Shown: positions 1-10,117 of the stretch, one piece after another
Position numbering within the stretch: the stretch's first letter is position 1
Layout: the number at the start of each line of letters is the position of its first letter
Origin: Hermodice carunculata
Lineage: Eukaryota; Annelida; Polychaeta; Eunicida; Amphinomidae
Assembly: GCA_964020975.1 (NCBI GenBank)
Contig: OZ026622.1
Span: 90,850,462-90,914,461 of the forward strand
Direction of reading: 5' to 3'
Length of the DNA stretch: 64,000 nt
Notes under the pieces: model-generated
The model's database searches: none
Told to the model about the DNA's origin: nothing
The model's input: the letters and a program-made list of their open reading frames with translations, nothing else
Translations under genes and position numbers: made by a program

Positions 1-880
1 AAGATCTAATTTTTGGTCTAAGCAAATGAAATATGGTAGATGGTCGGATAGGTTCGTAAAAACTATGCCAGATATACACGTCTTTTTACAGTGGGAGAGA
101 TTACAAAAATATTATCGATCAAAGTTGCTCTCCTCTCTGAAAATCTTGTTGAGAAGGTTAATTTTGGCACGAATCCGTCATTTAGTGTAACGTCTACGAA
201 TAAGGAATATTTTTCTCGTGTGTGAATTTTTAATAAATTCATATTAAAGTCACCTAAAATCATTTTATCGGAACGCACATCTGATAGAGTTTCAAGAATC
301 GGAGCCAAGTCGTTAATAAATTGTTGAATATCATCATTTCTATTACGCGGTGGTGTATAAATGTTACACAAGGTAATCTTTTGTTTGAGTTCGTCTCCGA
401 AAATGTCGATAAATTGACCTCCCCAGTTTGTAGTTGAGGAATGAAAGTCTTGGGTATTGTATTGAAAGTTCTTATGTAGGTATATTGACAGACTTCCATG
501 TGAACTACATGTACCTTTCAGCGGAATAGATGTGTAATTTTCAAGTTCAAGCAGATACTTCAGGGTTTCGCCTTCCAGCCAGGTTTCATGAAGACAAATT
601 GCGCTAAATACAACATTAGTTATAGCTAACTCGTCAATTAGACTTTTTAGTTTGTCAAACTTGGCATTAAGACATTGTATATTAATACCTAGTACAGTGA
701 CATGTTCAGTAAATGATTTAAGATAATCTGCCGCATTAGTGGGGTCAACATATGGGGATCCGGATAATATTCAAATTGCATTATCAAGATCTTCAGGGTT
801 TTGTAACAATTCGTTCAGATTGTTCCTACTCACGCCACAAAAAATTTTTCGAATGTCACCGACTGATGAAATTACGTAAT
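1..880 (-). mobile_element. LINE 5' part (copy A): APE-type endonuclease
   Basis: Minus-strand reading gives an apurinic-like endonuclease of a non-LTR retrotransposon. In order: an N-terminal linker (SRNNLNELLQNPEDLDNAI, about 750-840), a start-of-domain block (LGINIQCLNAKFDKL, about 650-700), ICLHETWLEG carrying the catalytic glutamate (about 570-605), GDFNMN (about 245-265), a LIDNIFV strand, and SDHLPYF near positions 25-40. The last block lies in another frame from GDFNMN, so at least one frameshift sits near 60-100. An in-frame stop also interrupts the linker near 770. The reverse transcriptase would lie left of the window. These blocks are typical of CR1/L2/Jockey-like LINEs; I cannot fix the clade. 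A second copy of the same family lies at 8340-8790. This is a decayed insertion. Confidence 0.85.
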
Positions 881-1194
881 ATAGCAGGTAAGTCAATATG
901 TCGATTATACGAAGCAAGGTACTCATATGATGCTATACAAAAGAAATGTAAGATTCGAATTCAGAAACACCTAAAGGTAACTGAAATAAATTGGTGAAGT
1001 TGTCACAATGAAACTGTGAACAATCAGAACTGTGTAAAAGTACAAACAAAAAAGTGCAGTATATTATATACAAAGGTACACATTTGACACCGGGTGGTTG
1101 AAAAGGAAAAAAAAAACAACATCACTAAGGTATTTATATACATGTAATTATCTTATAGACTTGTGCCCAAAAAGACAACATCACTAGGTATATA

Positions 1195-1212
1195 TATATA
1201 TTCATATATATA

Positions 1213-1262
<50 letters not shown>
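1195..1262. repeat. (TA)n microsatellite
   Basis: An almost pure TA dinucleotide run of about 65 bases follows short TA-rich DNA. It lies between the LINE 5' remnant and the 220-bp tandem duplication. No coding signal. Confidence 0.95.
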
Positions 1263-1264
<2 letters not shown>

Positions 1265-1269
1265 AATGT

Positions 1270-1665
1270 CTGGAATGTTTCCCATAATTGCATTAAGAAC
1301 GTGTTAACCCTTTAGCAGATACGTCAATGTATTAAACAAAGAGTGTCCTTGAAGCGATTAGATTTTATATCGAGGAATTGTAAATTGTCTGCAATTCATA
1401 TACCGGAGTCATATTGAACAAAGGATCATCAATAATTTCAACAATAGTTGAATCCAGGGAGCTGCGTGCGCCCAGGGTAAAAGATAAATGTTGTCATGTT
1501 TCCCACAATTGTATTGAGCACGAGTTAACCCCTTGGTATCTACTTCAATATATTGAACACAGAGTGCCCTTGGGCAGATTAGATTTCACATCGAGCAACA
1601 GTAAATTGTCTGCGATAGTTGAACCCAAGGAGCTGCTTGCTCCCTGGGTAAAAGGATAATGTTAT
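1270..1665. repeat. Two diverged tandem copies of a ~220-bp unit
   Basis: Unit one starts at 'atgtttcccataattgcatt' (about 1275) and unit two at 'catgtttcccacaattgtat' (about 1495). Both carry in the same order a 'gttaaccc' block, 'agagtg(t/c)cctt', 'gattagattt', 'taaattgtctgc', 'atagttgaa(t/c)cca', an 'aggagctg' block and 'gggtaaaag'. The offset is about 220 bases. I see no coding function. Confidence 0.85.
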
Positions 1666-1776
1666 GGGGCTTATTCTCACATATTTATAGTTACGATTTA
1701 TTAAGTACGAAGCTTTTGGTGACAATATCATAGAATAAGACGGCCGACTGCAGATTTGTGGGCCATTTGCTACTGA

Positions 1777-1862
1777 GCTTGCCTGCTCAACAGACCACCG
1801 CCCCGCGCGTCCGACTGGGCTCAGTCAGACACGCTGAACAATAGCCCGCCCAGCAGGCAAGC
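1777..1862. repeat. Small GC-rich fold-back with 11-bp perfect arms
   Basis: The arms 'gcttgcctgct' (1777-1787) and 'agcaggcaagc' (1852-1862) are perfect inverted repeats. A nested stem 'gactgggctcagtc' lies between them. The word CTTGCCTGCT also begins the fold-back at 13107-13191, so the two may belong to one MITE-like family. Confidence 0.55.
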
Positions 1863-1971
1863 ACCGAGCATACACGTGAACAGCTTTCCCTGAATACTAG
1901 CAAGTACATTAGATAAAATACCAGCGAGTTGTTATACCAGAGAGCATATATGTAATGGCGGCATATGCAAC

Positions 1972-1975
1972 CGCA

Positions 1976-2034
<59 letters not shown>
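1972..2034. repeat. (TA)n microsatellite
   Basis: A TA dinucleotide run of about 60 bases. The open frames across it encode only Ile-Tyr repeats and are artefacts. Confidence 0.95.
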
Positions 2035-2036
<2 letters not shown>

Positions 2037-2039
2037 CAT

Positions 2040-3385
2040 CTTTAGGTGTTTGTGTTGTGTATTTGCCCTTTTTTTCTGAAGAAATGCGGGTACCAAGTCT
2101 TTTGTGAATGTAATGTTTCTTGTAATTCAGGACTTTCCCCCACAGGTGGACCACTGCGCCTAGTGATTTTGTCACCTCCAATTCCTACAGAAAGCCCCTT
2201 TGTTGGGGTTAGAATACTTAAATGTATAGTTTTAACATTGGCACTTGCCACAAAGCAAGGTTTACATGGTAAAATAACATGAATATCTCAGCTTAGCAAG
2301 TTTTAGTATGAAAGGAAAATGGCCTATAAGCCATTATTGAAACCTTTCATCAAATGTTGAATTTATAACAATGGGTTAAGACTATGGGGAATTTGGAGGG
2401 CAGTAAAGCTTGCTTGATCAGTGAAGTGTCTGGCATAACTGAAACAATGACGTTTTGCCCTTAAACACCACACTTGTATGAGTGGTTATATCCCACAGAG
2501 CCATATACTGTGGCATCAAGAGCACATGCTGCCAAAATGTACTCAATTTAAAAGTTGTATAAATTACTCTGGTGATTAACCCTCACAGGTTTCAGAAACC
2601 AATTGACATCTATGCTTGTGTGGTGGTCAATACACAGATACTGTATGAGGGTCTCATTAATTTTGCCTGTAAAAAAAATTCTAACGTCTTCAAATTAAAA
2701 TGCCTGGAACATTACCGATATTGACAGGCATACCAGTCAAAAAGTTTTTCAATTTATGTTATTGTTGCTATAATTGACCTCAAATTTACTTTGAAGATTG
2801 GTGCTTTGAACATGCATTATCCTATGCCCAGAAGTGTTCACCCCTGCGATGCCCTCTCCAGTCAGCTGGAGGTGAGATAGACAAGTGCCCGGTGCATGTC
2901 TCTATTGTCCCATCCTGCGGGCCCTCCCAGAAGTGCGATACATTTTCCCCTCCACAAAGTTAACAGTGTAATATTATGAAAACTATACACACAGTGTTGT
3001 TAAGTAGGTCATACTGTCATTTTTTAACTGGTCGACACTGCGGCCGTGCCAGTTTCAACTGTCTCCCTGCGGCTGCCGACACCAGTCACTGGACGCCCTC
3101 CGCCTGACGCCGTGCACTGCAATAATCCTTCATCACAAAGTAGCTTCGGAAGGGGGGTGCGTTATGACCGCTCGCTCGTCTGTGTGATAAAAACAAAGTG
3201 CAGACCGCCCGGCGCTGATCTGTTATCTGTTTGGTTTAAACATATTTAATTCACAAAATAAAACAATTGGAAAGAAGGGCAGAGCCCTACATGAATCCCT
3301 CTTGCAAGAGAAGACACAAGCACAGACAGACGTAACGCACACCAGCTGCGCCGCCACATATCTATGGAAGTTGTACTGTTCAATA
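2040..3385. other. Gene-free stretch
   Basis: No convincing coding region, splice-framed exon or RNA gene. There are two GC-richer islands, about 2830-2960 and 3040-3220, the latter holding a short open frame on the plus strand with no recognisable motif. The rest is AT-rich single-copy-looking DNA. Confidence 0.5.
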
Positions 3386-3390
3386 ATTCA

Positions 3391-3955
3391 CAAAACCCTG
3401 GGTTTTAGTTTTGTGTAAAACCCAGGGTTTGTAATAAAAAAACCCAGGGTTTTGTACAGAGTCTGTGGGTTTTGCTCACAAAACCTGTGGTATTGTTTGT
3501 AAAACCATGAGTTTTATGACAAAACCCTGAACTTTGCTTGCAAACCCCAGGGTTTTGCACAAAACCCTGGGTTTTGTAAATTATTCAGGATAACAAAACA
3601 AATATCATGATTTTTTAACTTTGTTCATTAATATGCACAAAACCCTGGGTTTTATTACAAAACCCAGGGTTTTGTTGACCAAAGCCTGGGTTTTTTTTTT
3701 TCGCAAAACCCAAGGTTTTGTATCAAATCCCAGGGATTTGTATACAAAACTCTGGGTTTTGTAGCAAAACCCAGGGTTTTGCTTTGTTATCCAATCTTTT
3801 CACAAAATTCACGGTTTTGTTTCAAAACCCTGAGTTTTGTCATGATAACCCTGGGCTTTGCAAAACCCAGGAATTTCTGACGTCAGGAATCCCACGGTTT
3901 TGAATAATTTGCAAAACCCTGAGATTCATGACTTCACACAACCCACAGCTTTGTA
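3391..3955. repeat. Array of ~23 quasi-palindromic CAAAACCC(T/A)GGGTTTTG units
   Basis: About 23 copies of a 17-base word occur in 565 bases. The word is a perfect palindrome except for its central base, which is T or A, so each copy can fold on itself and pair with any other. Clear copies start near 3391, 3416, 3437, 3540, 3559, 3636, 3658, 3704, 3724, 3745, 3765, 3823 and 3911; the others carry one to four changes. Spacers are 1-25 bases, except 3577-3635 and 3782-3802, which are longer and AT-rich. Similar 'aataattca'-like flanks appear at both ends in opposite orientation. Short open frames across it only translate the repeat. No cas genes, so not CRISPR. Confidence 0.9.
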
Positions 3956-3959
3956 TTTT

Positions 3960-4590
3960 ACCGCAAAATTGGTCATATGGATACAACCACTCACAACACG
4001 GCTTGCTTACTGAACTTGCTGTAAACCAATATCATGTTGTTAAGATGGCGGATCTCGGAAAACTTCCATCAATTCGCAGCTTAAACGTTATGTATTTTAT
4101 CACTGTGTGCACTTCATGAGCTCATATTTTAGGACTACAAGAGAAAACATGTAAGATGTAGATCGTATATGTGTTTTTGAGAAATTTAATAGATTAAGAG
4201 TGATTTTCAGTTTCTGGGACCGTGCGACCGGACTGGAGTTTTAGCATCATAGGCCTCTGATCTGCCGCGTAGTTTGAATCTACCGTACGTTATGCCGCTG
4301 CCTGCAGTGATTATACAACCGTTGATTAGTACAAAACGACCGCCACATCACATCGTGGTGATAATTATCTCAACACGACTAAGTCTGAAATTGTTACACG
4401 GTATTCTGTAACTCCACCTTCATTTCCACCATTCAGAATTTTGCATCTATTTCTGTGTCAGCTCTGGTGAAGGATACTAACTAAAGCTCTTCCTCGGTGG
4501 CTCTGCAACTGGAAGTGTGAAAACCCCGTCTGTAACGGCATGTCGTTTCAGTCCAAGAAGAACAAGTTAATGAGTATTGCAGAGCAATAC
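3960..4590. other. Gene-free stretch with one ATGGCGG micro-ORF
   Basis: The only coding-like signal is a well-placed start (taagATGGCGG) at 4045 that opens a 24-residue frame ending at 4119, beginning MADLGKLPSIRSLN. No splice donor follows in frame. It could be a first exon or chance. Otherwise nothing recognisable. Confidence 0.3.
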
Positions 4591-4591
4591 A

Positions 4592-5914
4592 TAGTCCCCC
4601 GCTCGTCGCCCACGAGGTTGAATGGACTACTATATAGGGGTGTGACCTAGATGAAAAAACAAATTAAAAGTATGGCACATTCTTAGATTAAGCTTCACAT
4701 TTGTGTAAAATTTCATTAATCCAAGTAAAAGGACAAAAAGTTATGGCCCGGACAAGATTTTGAATGGATTTCACAGTGACCTAGATATTTGACCTAGTGA
4801 CCTACTTTTGCCATGTGACACAACAACTCCCCAGGTAGTATTAAAATAATAAATTTGGTAGCTGTAGGTATTATAGAAAGGGAAATATGGCATGGACAAG
4901 GTTTTACATGGAGTTTACACTGTGACCTAGATATTTGACCTAGTGACCTAGTTTTGCGTCGTGACACACTTTTAGGTCACAATACATTATCAGTAAACTT
5001 TTATAACAAGAAGTCAAATTTTTTTAAGAATTACAGTAAGGACATGAAAATACTGTACATTTATATATTACTGTGACCCAAATATTTGACGGACGGACGG
5101 ACACACGGACGGTACCCATTACCATATCCCCTCTAAGGTCTACCCACCATAAAAAAAATCAAAGGGCTGGCATCAATAATTTAGAAGATATGGCCCGGAC
5201 AAAATTTGTATTGTATCTTGAGCTTGCTTAATGAACTTCGTTAATTAATTAATTACTGGAAGTAATTAGCCACAGAAAACAATGCATATGCACACCTACT
5301 ACCTAAGGTCTACACACCATAAAAAATTCACAGGGCTAGCATTAATAGTTTAGCAGATATGGCCCGGACAAAATTTGTCTTGCTTAACGAACTTTGTTAA
5401 ATAATTAATTAATGCAAGTAATTAGCCACACAAAACAATGCCTATGCACAGCTACTACCTAAGGTCTACCCACCATAAAAAAATTGAAAAGGTAGCATTA
5501 ATATAGGGAAGATATGTGCCGGAAAAAATTTGTTTCTGTATATTTACATATCGTGGTGACCCAAATTTTTGATCTAGTGACCTAGTTTTGCTTTATGACA
5601 CTTTCTTAGACTAAGCTTCACATTTGTGTAACATTTCATGACTCTAAGTAAAAGGACAAAAAAGTTATGGCCCGGACAAGATTTTTCATACATATGTATT
5701 CTGTGACCCAGATATTTGACCTAGTGACCTACTTTTGGCACACCATACACCTCTATCCTAGGAAGTACAAACACATTAAATTTGGTAGCTGTGGGTGTTA
5801 TGGTGTTGGAAATATGGCCCGGAGAAGCTTCGAACGGACGGACGGACGGAAGGACGGACGGACGGACGGACGAGGTGCAAACCTATAGTCCCCCACCAAG
5901 TGGGCGGGGGACTA
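4592..5914. mobile_element. Bivalve-type dispersed element with GTGACCTAG modules, (GACG)n and terminal hairpin
   Basis: The element starts with TAGTCCCCCG (4592-4601) and ends with the inverse CGGGGGACTA (5905-5914), a perfect 10-bp terminal inverted repeat. The right end forms a hairpin (5886-5914). Inside are repeated modules: 'gtgacctagatatttgacc', 'tagtgaccta(c/g)ttttg', 'atggcccggacaa', and 'aaggtctac(c/a)caccataaaa' (three times, near 5139, 5286 and 5460). A (GACG)n tract covers about 5834-5872. No transposase frame is visible, so it is non-autonomous. This organisation is familiar from bivalve genomes (general knowledge); the mechanism is not settled by the sequence. Confidence 0.8.
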
Positions 5915-6042
5915 AAAACCTATCTTAACCAAGGTCCAAACGGCAACCGGCATCGTTACCTATTGGAAATCATGCTATCAATCAAAATGGACCTGTGCAT
6001 CATTTAACCAGTGTGCCAAATAGCGGACAAGTACACGAGGTT

Positions 6043-6175
6043 AGGGACCGACCATTTGATACGGGGGGGGGGGGGGGGCTATGCATTTTATTAAAAAAAA
6101 AGTGTGTACCTCCCAACATGGCTGAAAAAAATAATGTCCTTCGTAGTATCACCTGAAAAAAATAAAGTACGTCAT
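6043..6175. repeat. GGGACCGACCATTTGATAC-(G)n dispersed repeat
   Basis: The block 'agggaccgaccatttgatac' is followed by a run of 17 G, then A-rich segments with 'cctgaaaaaaata'. It resembles a dispersed repeat found in several marine invertebrate genomes (recollection, not checked). No coding capacity. Confidence 0.4.
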
Positions 6176-6185
6176 TCCTTCAGGG

Positions 6186-6475
6186 GTTCATGGTTGTTGG
6201 CAGGGCGGCCTCGCTCTTGCCTTCCACCTCTGCGACCTGTGTTCAAATCCCGGCCTTGGCGGAATGTGGTTGGAGTTAACTACCTCTCCGATCGTAAACG
6301 GTGGTTTTCCCCAAGATCTTCGGTTTCCTCCACCAATAAAAGGTAGAAAAGTATATGCCAACATCTCTGCCTTGGGGAGGGATTAATATAGGCTTTGCCA
6401 GATTCCCAATCCATGTAAAACACATGTGTCTATACTTTTCCTTCAGGGTGGAATGAGTTAATTAAATACCATATT
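6186..6475 (+). mobile_element. tRNA-derived SINE with conserved core
   Basis: A tRNA-like head runs from about 6186 to 6255. It holds an A-box-like segment (TGGTTGTTGGCAGG, about 6191) and a B box (GTTCAAATCCCGG, 6241-6253), as used by RNA polymerase III. A non-tRNA core follows with GGTTTTCCCC and CGGTTTCCTCC (6303-6331), a spacing that resembles the shared core of metazoan Deu/Meta-type SINEs. The tail to about 6475 is unassigned. The second CGGTTTCCTC-like element is at 44580-44830. No open frame is relevant. Confidence 0.65.
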
Positions 6476-6854
6476 TTCATAAGTCATTTATCGATGAAAA
6501 CGGGGCGCCCCCTAACGGCAAGAATTTCTGAGCACAGGAAAACAGTTACACAAGGCGAAAATAACAAGTCGGCGATAGCAGAACACTGTCTTGACTGTGG
6601 ATAACAAATATGTTGGAAAGAATGCAAACCTTTAACCTTTGAGCCCAATTAGTGGAAAAGGAAAATACGTGAATCTATAAAAATTAAAACGTACAAGACA
6701 GGTCCTGATACTGGCATGAATCGGGATAATGGGTTGGAGATAGGATTCGTCTGGGACTCTATTGTGAAGCAAAATAATTGAATAATTCCTTAGTAGGCAA
6801 AGGCTGTAGTTTAAGCGCGTAATGAAAAGTTCTACGTCATTTTGTTATTATAAG

Positions 6855-7050
6855 TACAATAATAAAACTACACGAGTGTGAGTGCCTGGCCGTAAGTTCT
6901 GCATGGCGCGAGCGTACTCGTGGAGCGGAAAGATACACGAGATGCAGCCCGCCGCAGGCGGGCCATCGAGTGTTTCCTTCCGCTCCGCGGGTACGCGAGT
7001 GCCATGCAAAATTTACGGTCAGGTAGTTGCAAGAGTGTTGTTTTATTTTT
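6855..7050. repeat. Long imperfect palindrome (fold-back, ~95-base arms)
   Basis: The centre is a perfect hairpin, GCCCGCC-GCA-GGCGGGC, at about 6947-6963. Outward, 'ggccgtaagttctgcatggc' (left) pairs with 'gccatgcaaaatttacggtc' (right), and 'gtggagcggaaagatacacg' with 'cgagtgtttccttccgctcc', each with a few mismatches. Weaker pairing continues to the AT-rich edges. No coding role; it looks like a fold-back or MITE-type element. Confidence 0.75.
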
Positions 7051-7318
7051 ATCCCATGTATGTGTAGTCCAGAGTATTCTCTACCATTTCACATTAAAAG
7101 AAGTGATAGTGTTGTGTTGAAACAGCAATCAACGACAAATACCGCAGCAGATGATAAATCAACATCCCAGGTGCGCACGCATGAAAAAGTGGTCAGCGCG
7201 AAAGTAGGGCATGCACGTGACCTTTCTACACGGGCGTGTGGATCGGCAATAAATTCTATACGGTGCAGAACGGCCCGTCCGTGGTTACTCTGGACTACAC
7301 ATACATGGGATAAAAATA
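7044..7318. repeat. Perfect 33-bp inverted repeats around a 210-base core
   Basis: The left arm 7044-7076 (starts 'tatttttatcccatg', ends 'gtagtccagagta') is the exact reverse complement of 7286-7318. Thirty-three matching bases with no mismatch suggest a recent MITE-like insertion or conversion. It overlaps the right edge of the 6855-7050 palindrome, so the two fold-backs are nested or share an end. Confidence 0.8.
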
Positions 7319-7673
7319 TGTTGTTTACGTTCGTGTCTACGTAAATGACGTCAAAAAATTACATATAATTACGTGCTAGGCCTAACTGACCAGTCTAACG
7401 TTCCAATAACATCTTTACTTCCACTGAGAAAGCTAGGGACATCACCGGCGAAATATCTGGATATCAGAAATATTACCACATGGATTAAAAGTCCAACATA
7501 AACTTCGATTTATGATTTAGTAATCAACATGTGAAAAAAATGTCTTTGAAAAAATATACACAAGAACTTGTTCTAACATTATTATATTTTTACATGTATA
7601 CCTTTGTATATCTGAGACAGTCACTACATTGGATATAAATACAATACTGCTTAATATAATAGCATATTTCAAC

Positions 7674-7693
7674 TATATATATATATATATATA

Positions 7694-7774
<81 letters not shown>
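7674..7774. repeat. (TA)n microsatellite
   Basis: About 100 bases of nearly pure TA, interrupted once by 'tcta'. Open frames here are artefacts. Confidence 0.95.
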
Positions 7775-7779
<5 letters not shown>

Positions 7780-7955
7780 GAAACATACAATATTTTGGTT
7801 GCGCAAATAAGAATACATGTTTGTGTTGATCATGTTGACTAGACAAGATGCTGTATTAGCATATGTTTAGTAATAATAAGCAGAATTGATTGGTTTATTA
7901 TTCCAAAATATATAACCACACTCAGTGTCTCATGCAGCAAACACATAGTATTTTC

Positions 7956-8071
7956 ATCAAACAGGTGATACGGTTTATATCGATATCGTTTTAGCGAGCG
8001 AGCCTTGCTTTCGTGTGCTAGCAGAAAAGTTCGTGCAGCACGAAAATCAAACAGGTGATACGGTTTATATC
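7956..8071. repeat. 26-bp direct repeat 90 bases apart
   Basis: The segment beginning 'atcaaacaggtgatacggtt' occurs at 7956-7981 and again at 8046-8071. This indicates a 90-base tandem duplication whose remaining part has diverged, or a direct repeat flanking a short insertion. It lies just left of the next fold-back. Confidence 0.7.
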
Positions 8072-8124
8072 ACGGTTTTTCAGGCGAGCAACATAATTAT
8101 TACTAAAAATATGATAAAATCGTT

Positions 8125-8257
8125 ACCACAGGCTAGCTTCACGTAGTACGAAGTTTTACTTGGCCTTAGTCAGCCATAGCACATTTGGGCTTCGCCCTAT
8201 GTGGTATGGCTGGCAAAGTCAGGTTTGACTCCGTACTATGTTCAGCAAACCTGTGAT
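8125..8257. repeat. Fold-back element with GGGCTTCGCCC loop stem
   Basis: Arms of about 60 bases, 8125-8184 and 8199-8257, are imperfect inverted repeats: 'gtcagccatagcacat' pairs with 'atgtggtatggctggc', and 'cacaggctagc...tagtacg' with 'cgtacta...gcaaacctgtg'. The loop carries a perfect small hairpin, gggcttcgccc (8187-8197). It is MITE-like and has no frame. Confidence 0.75.
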
Positions 8258-8339
8258 AGCTGATAGTACCATAGTTCAGTGGTAAACATAAAATGCACAA
8301 ATTAATGTCTCCTCTATGCCCTCAATAGACAATGTTAAT

Positions 8340-8790
8340 TTTCCAAAATACCAAATGTTGTGTTTATTTCGTCTTCATTGATTGTACTGTAAATAAACAG
8401 GTGGCACCAAGAGGAAATGCTATGTAGTTATCTAATTCGTAAAGAGAAGTGTCAGGCTGTGTACCTTCAACCCAGGTCTCTTGAAGGCAAATAGTACTAG
8501 ATTTGATATTTTCATGTTTTAATTCATCTAATAAATACTTTAACTTGTCAAATCTTGCATTCAAACACTGTATGTTTAAGCCCAATACGGAATTTTTTTT
8601 GAGAAAGGTCGCATGTAATCAGGAAGATGACTAGTACCAAGGTAAGGGGAATCTGAAGCCATTGAAATAGCATGTTCAAATTCATCGGAATTATCAATGA
8701 AATTATTCAGATTATTCCTTATGACACCACCAAAATTCTGGAGAACATTATTCACTAGGCTGTCTGTATTCATGTATTATATAATGTACA
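8340..8790 (-). mobile_element. LINE 5' fragment (copy B), same family as copy A
   Basis: Two overlapping minus-strand frames encode the same blocks as the LINE at 1-880. VIRNNLNNFIDNSDEFEHAI matches SRNNLNELLQNPEDLDNAI; LGLNIQCLNARFDKLKYLLD matches LGINIQCLNAKFDKL; and ICLQETWVEG is the endonuclease glutamate motif. The frames change near 8580, so a frameshift separates linker and endonuclease. The endonuclease is cut off after about 70 residues, just past the strand that precedes the GDFN region, so this is a fragment of the 5' part only. Confidence 0.8.
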
Positions 8791-9059
8791 CATAAAAATC
8801 ATGGGAAAAGTAACACATTTAAGAATGATCACACTGGTTTTGAGTGCATTCATCAAAATACTGGTGTCAATAAACCAATATCGACGATTATGCGTTGTAT
8901 CAAAATAAAGCAAATACAAAAAAATAGATTGAGAAGAATATGAAAGAGTAAAACTAAATGCAGAATTACTCATTCTTGCATTTTCCAAAAATACATTTAT
9001 GATGATGCAACACAAATCAAATTGCAAATTGCGACAAAATTCTTGGCATTACGTACTCT

Positions 9060-9839
9060 AATAAAGGAAATCATTCTTCCCATGTGAATGCCACATGCAG
9101 CGCCGCCAGGCGGGCAATTTAAAGACTTTCTAGCGCAGGCTTATGCTGCCCGGGTCTCCACTCACATGTGAAATCTTATCTGCGGAAAACGATAGGTATT
9201 CCCAGTCTCTCTTACGGTATGGATTGTATAAGCCCCCGTAAGAGTGACTTGGCTTTATTAGAGTCCACACAGGGTACAATAGTTAAGAGCTTAATAGATT
9301 TTGGCAAAAGTCATCATTATTCTCGACTACCAAACGTCACAAATATTCCTGCTGTGTCGGATGTAGTTGAACGTGATATTAGGAGCCTAGCTTTCAGAAT
9401 AAGTAGAGTGGAATCTCCAACTCGTACCGTATTCTTCCATATGCTCTCTAAATTCTGTTCTCAAAACTTAGTAATAAATGGGACATTGCTATATCGCTTA
9501 ATTAATAATGGGAGCTCATTCTTTTGTGTGTTCTCCAAATTTAATTCGTCTGCCACCCCCGTTCACTGTAAGAGTGGCATAGATGACACTTTGTGCTACC
9601 TCCTAAGTCATCCGAAGTTTAACCAACGAGGTTCACCGGAGCATTACTTTGCAGAACTCCGCCTCAGACCATTTTAACTTTTGACCCAACTTTATAGATT
9701 ACCACTCACTGATGATGCTCTCGTTTACATGGCTGGGTCTCACGGCACTGATGTAATTTTAATGTTCCCCTCAGCCTATCTAAACTCCTTCTTCCTTAGA
9801 TCTCATCCTTTCTTCCTTCTTTTCTCCCCTTTCTCTTTT

Positions 9840-9903
<64 letters not shown>

Positions 9904-10117
9904 TTTTTCTTTCTTTCAACGTATGATTTTATCATGACTAGGTTAGTAATCAGTTACTGGCATGTAATTTCGCCTCGTGGTGTTCCAACTATTTCAGTTG
10001 TGTGTTGTATGTACTATTATGTAATATTGTGCATTTTATTCCATGCTGTATTTTATCTCGTTGTATTTATTTTATTTTCTCCAGTCACTGGAGGTTCAAT
10101 AAACAAATAATAATAAT
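9060..10117 (+). mobile_element. LINE 3' end (copy C): post-RT domain, 3'UTR, tail
   Basis: An open frame of 169 residues (9168-9677) matches the region after the reverse transcriptase of a LINE ORF2: KSYLRKTIGIPSLSYGMDC, SLIDFGKSHHYSRLP, then VVERDIRSLAFRI. In-frame homology extends left to about 9090 (AQAYAARVSTHVKSYL). A frameshift at the end of the frame leads into a short further segment, LTDDALVYMAGSHG. A roughly 400-base 3'UTR follows, ending in 'ggttcaataaacaaataata', an AATAAA signal and an (AAT)n tail, then (ATGT)n. The copy is 5'-truncated, as usual for LINEs. The copy at 13440-14540 appears related. Confidence 0.75.
9838..9918. repeat. (TTTC)n microsatellite
   Basis: About 80 bases of TTTC repeat inside the presumed 3'UTR of LINE copy C. 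Its translation (Phe-Leu-Ser) is not a real protein. Confidence 0.95.

Noticed and set aside
3391-3955. CRISPR array
   Set aside because: Irregular spacers of 1-25 bases, degenerate repeats, eukaryotic context and no cas genes.
3391-3955. Interstitial telomere because the units contain AAACCCT
   Set aside because: The words are palindromes with spacers, not head-to-tail telomere units.
4045-4119. Micro-ORF beginning MADLGKLPSIRSLN
   Set aside because: Good start context, but no splice donor follows in frame and no homologue is recognised.
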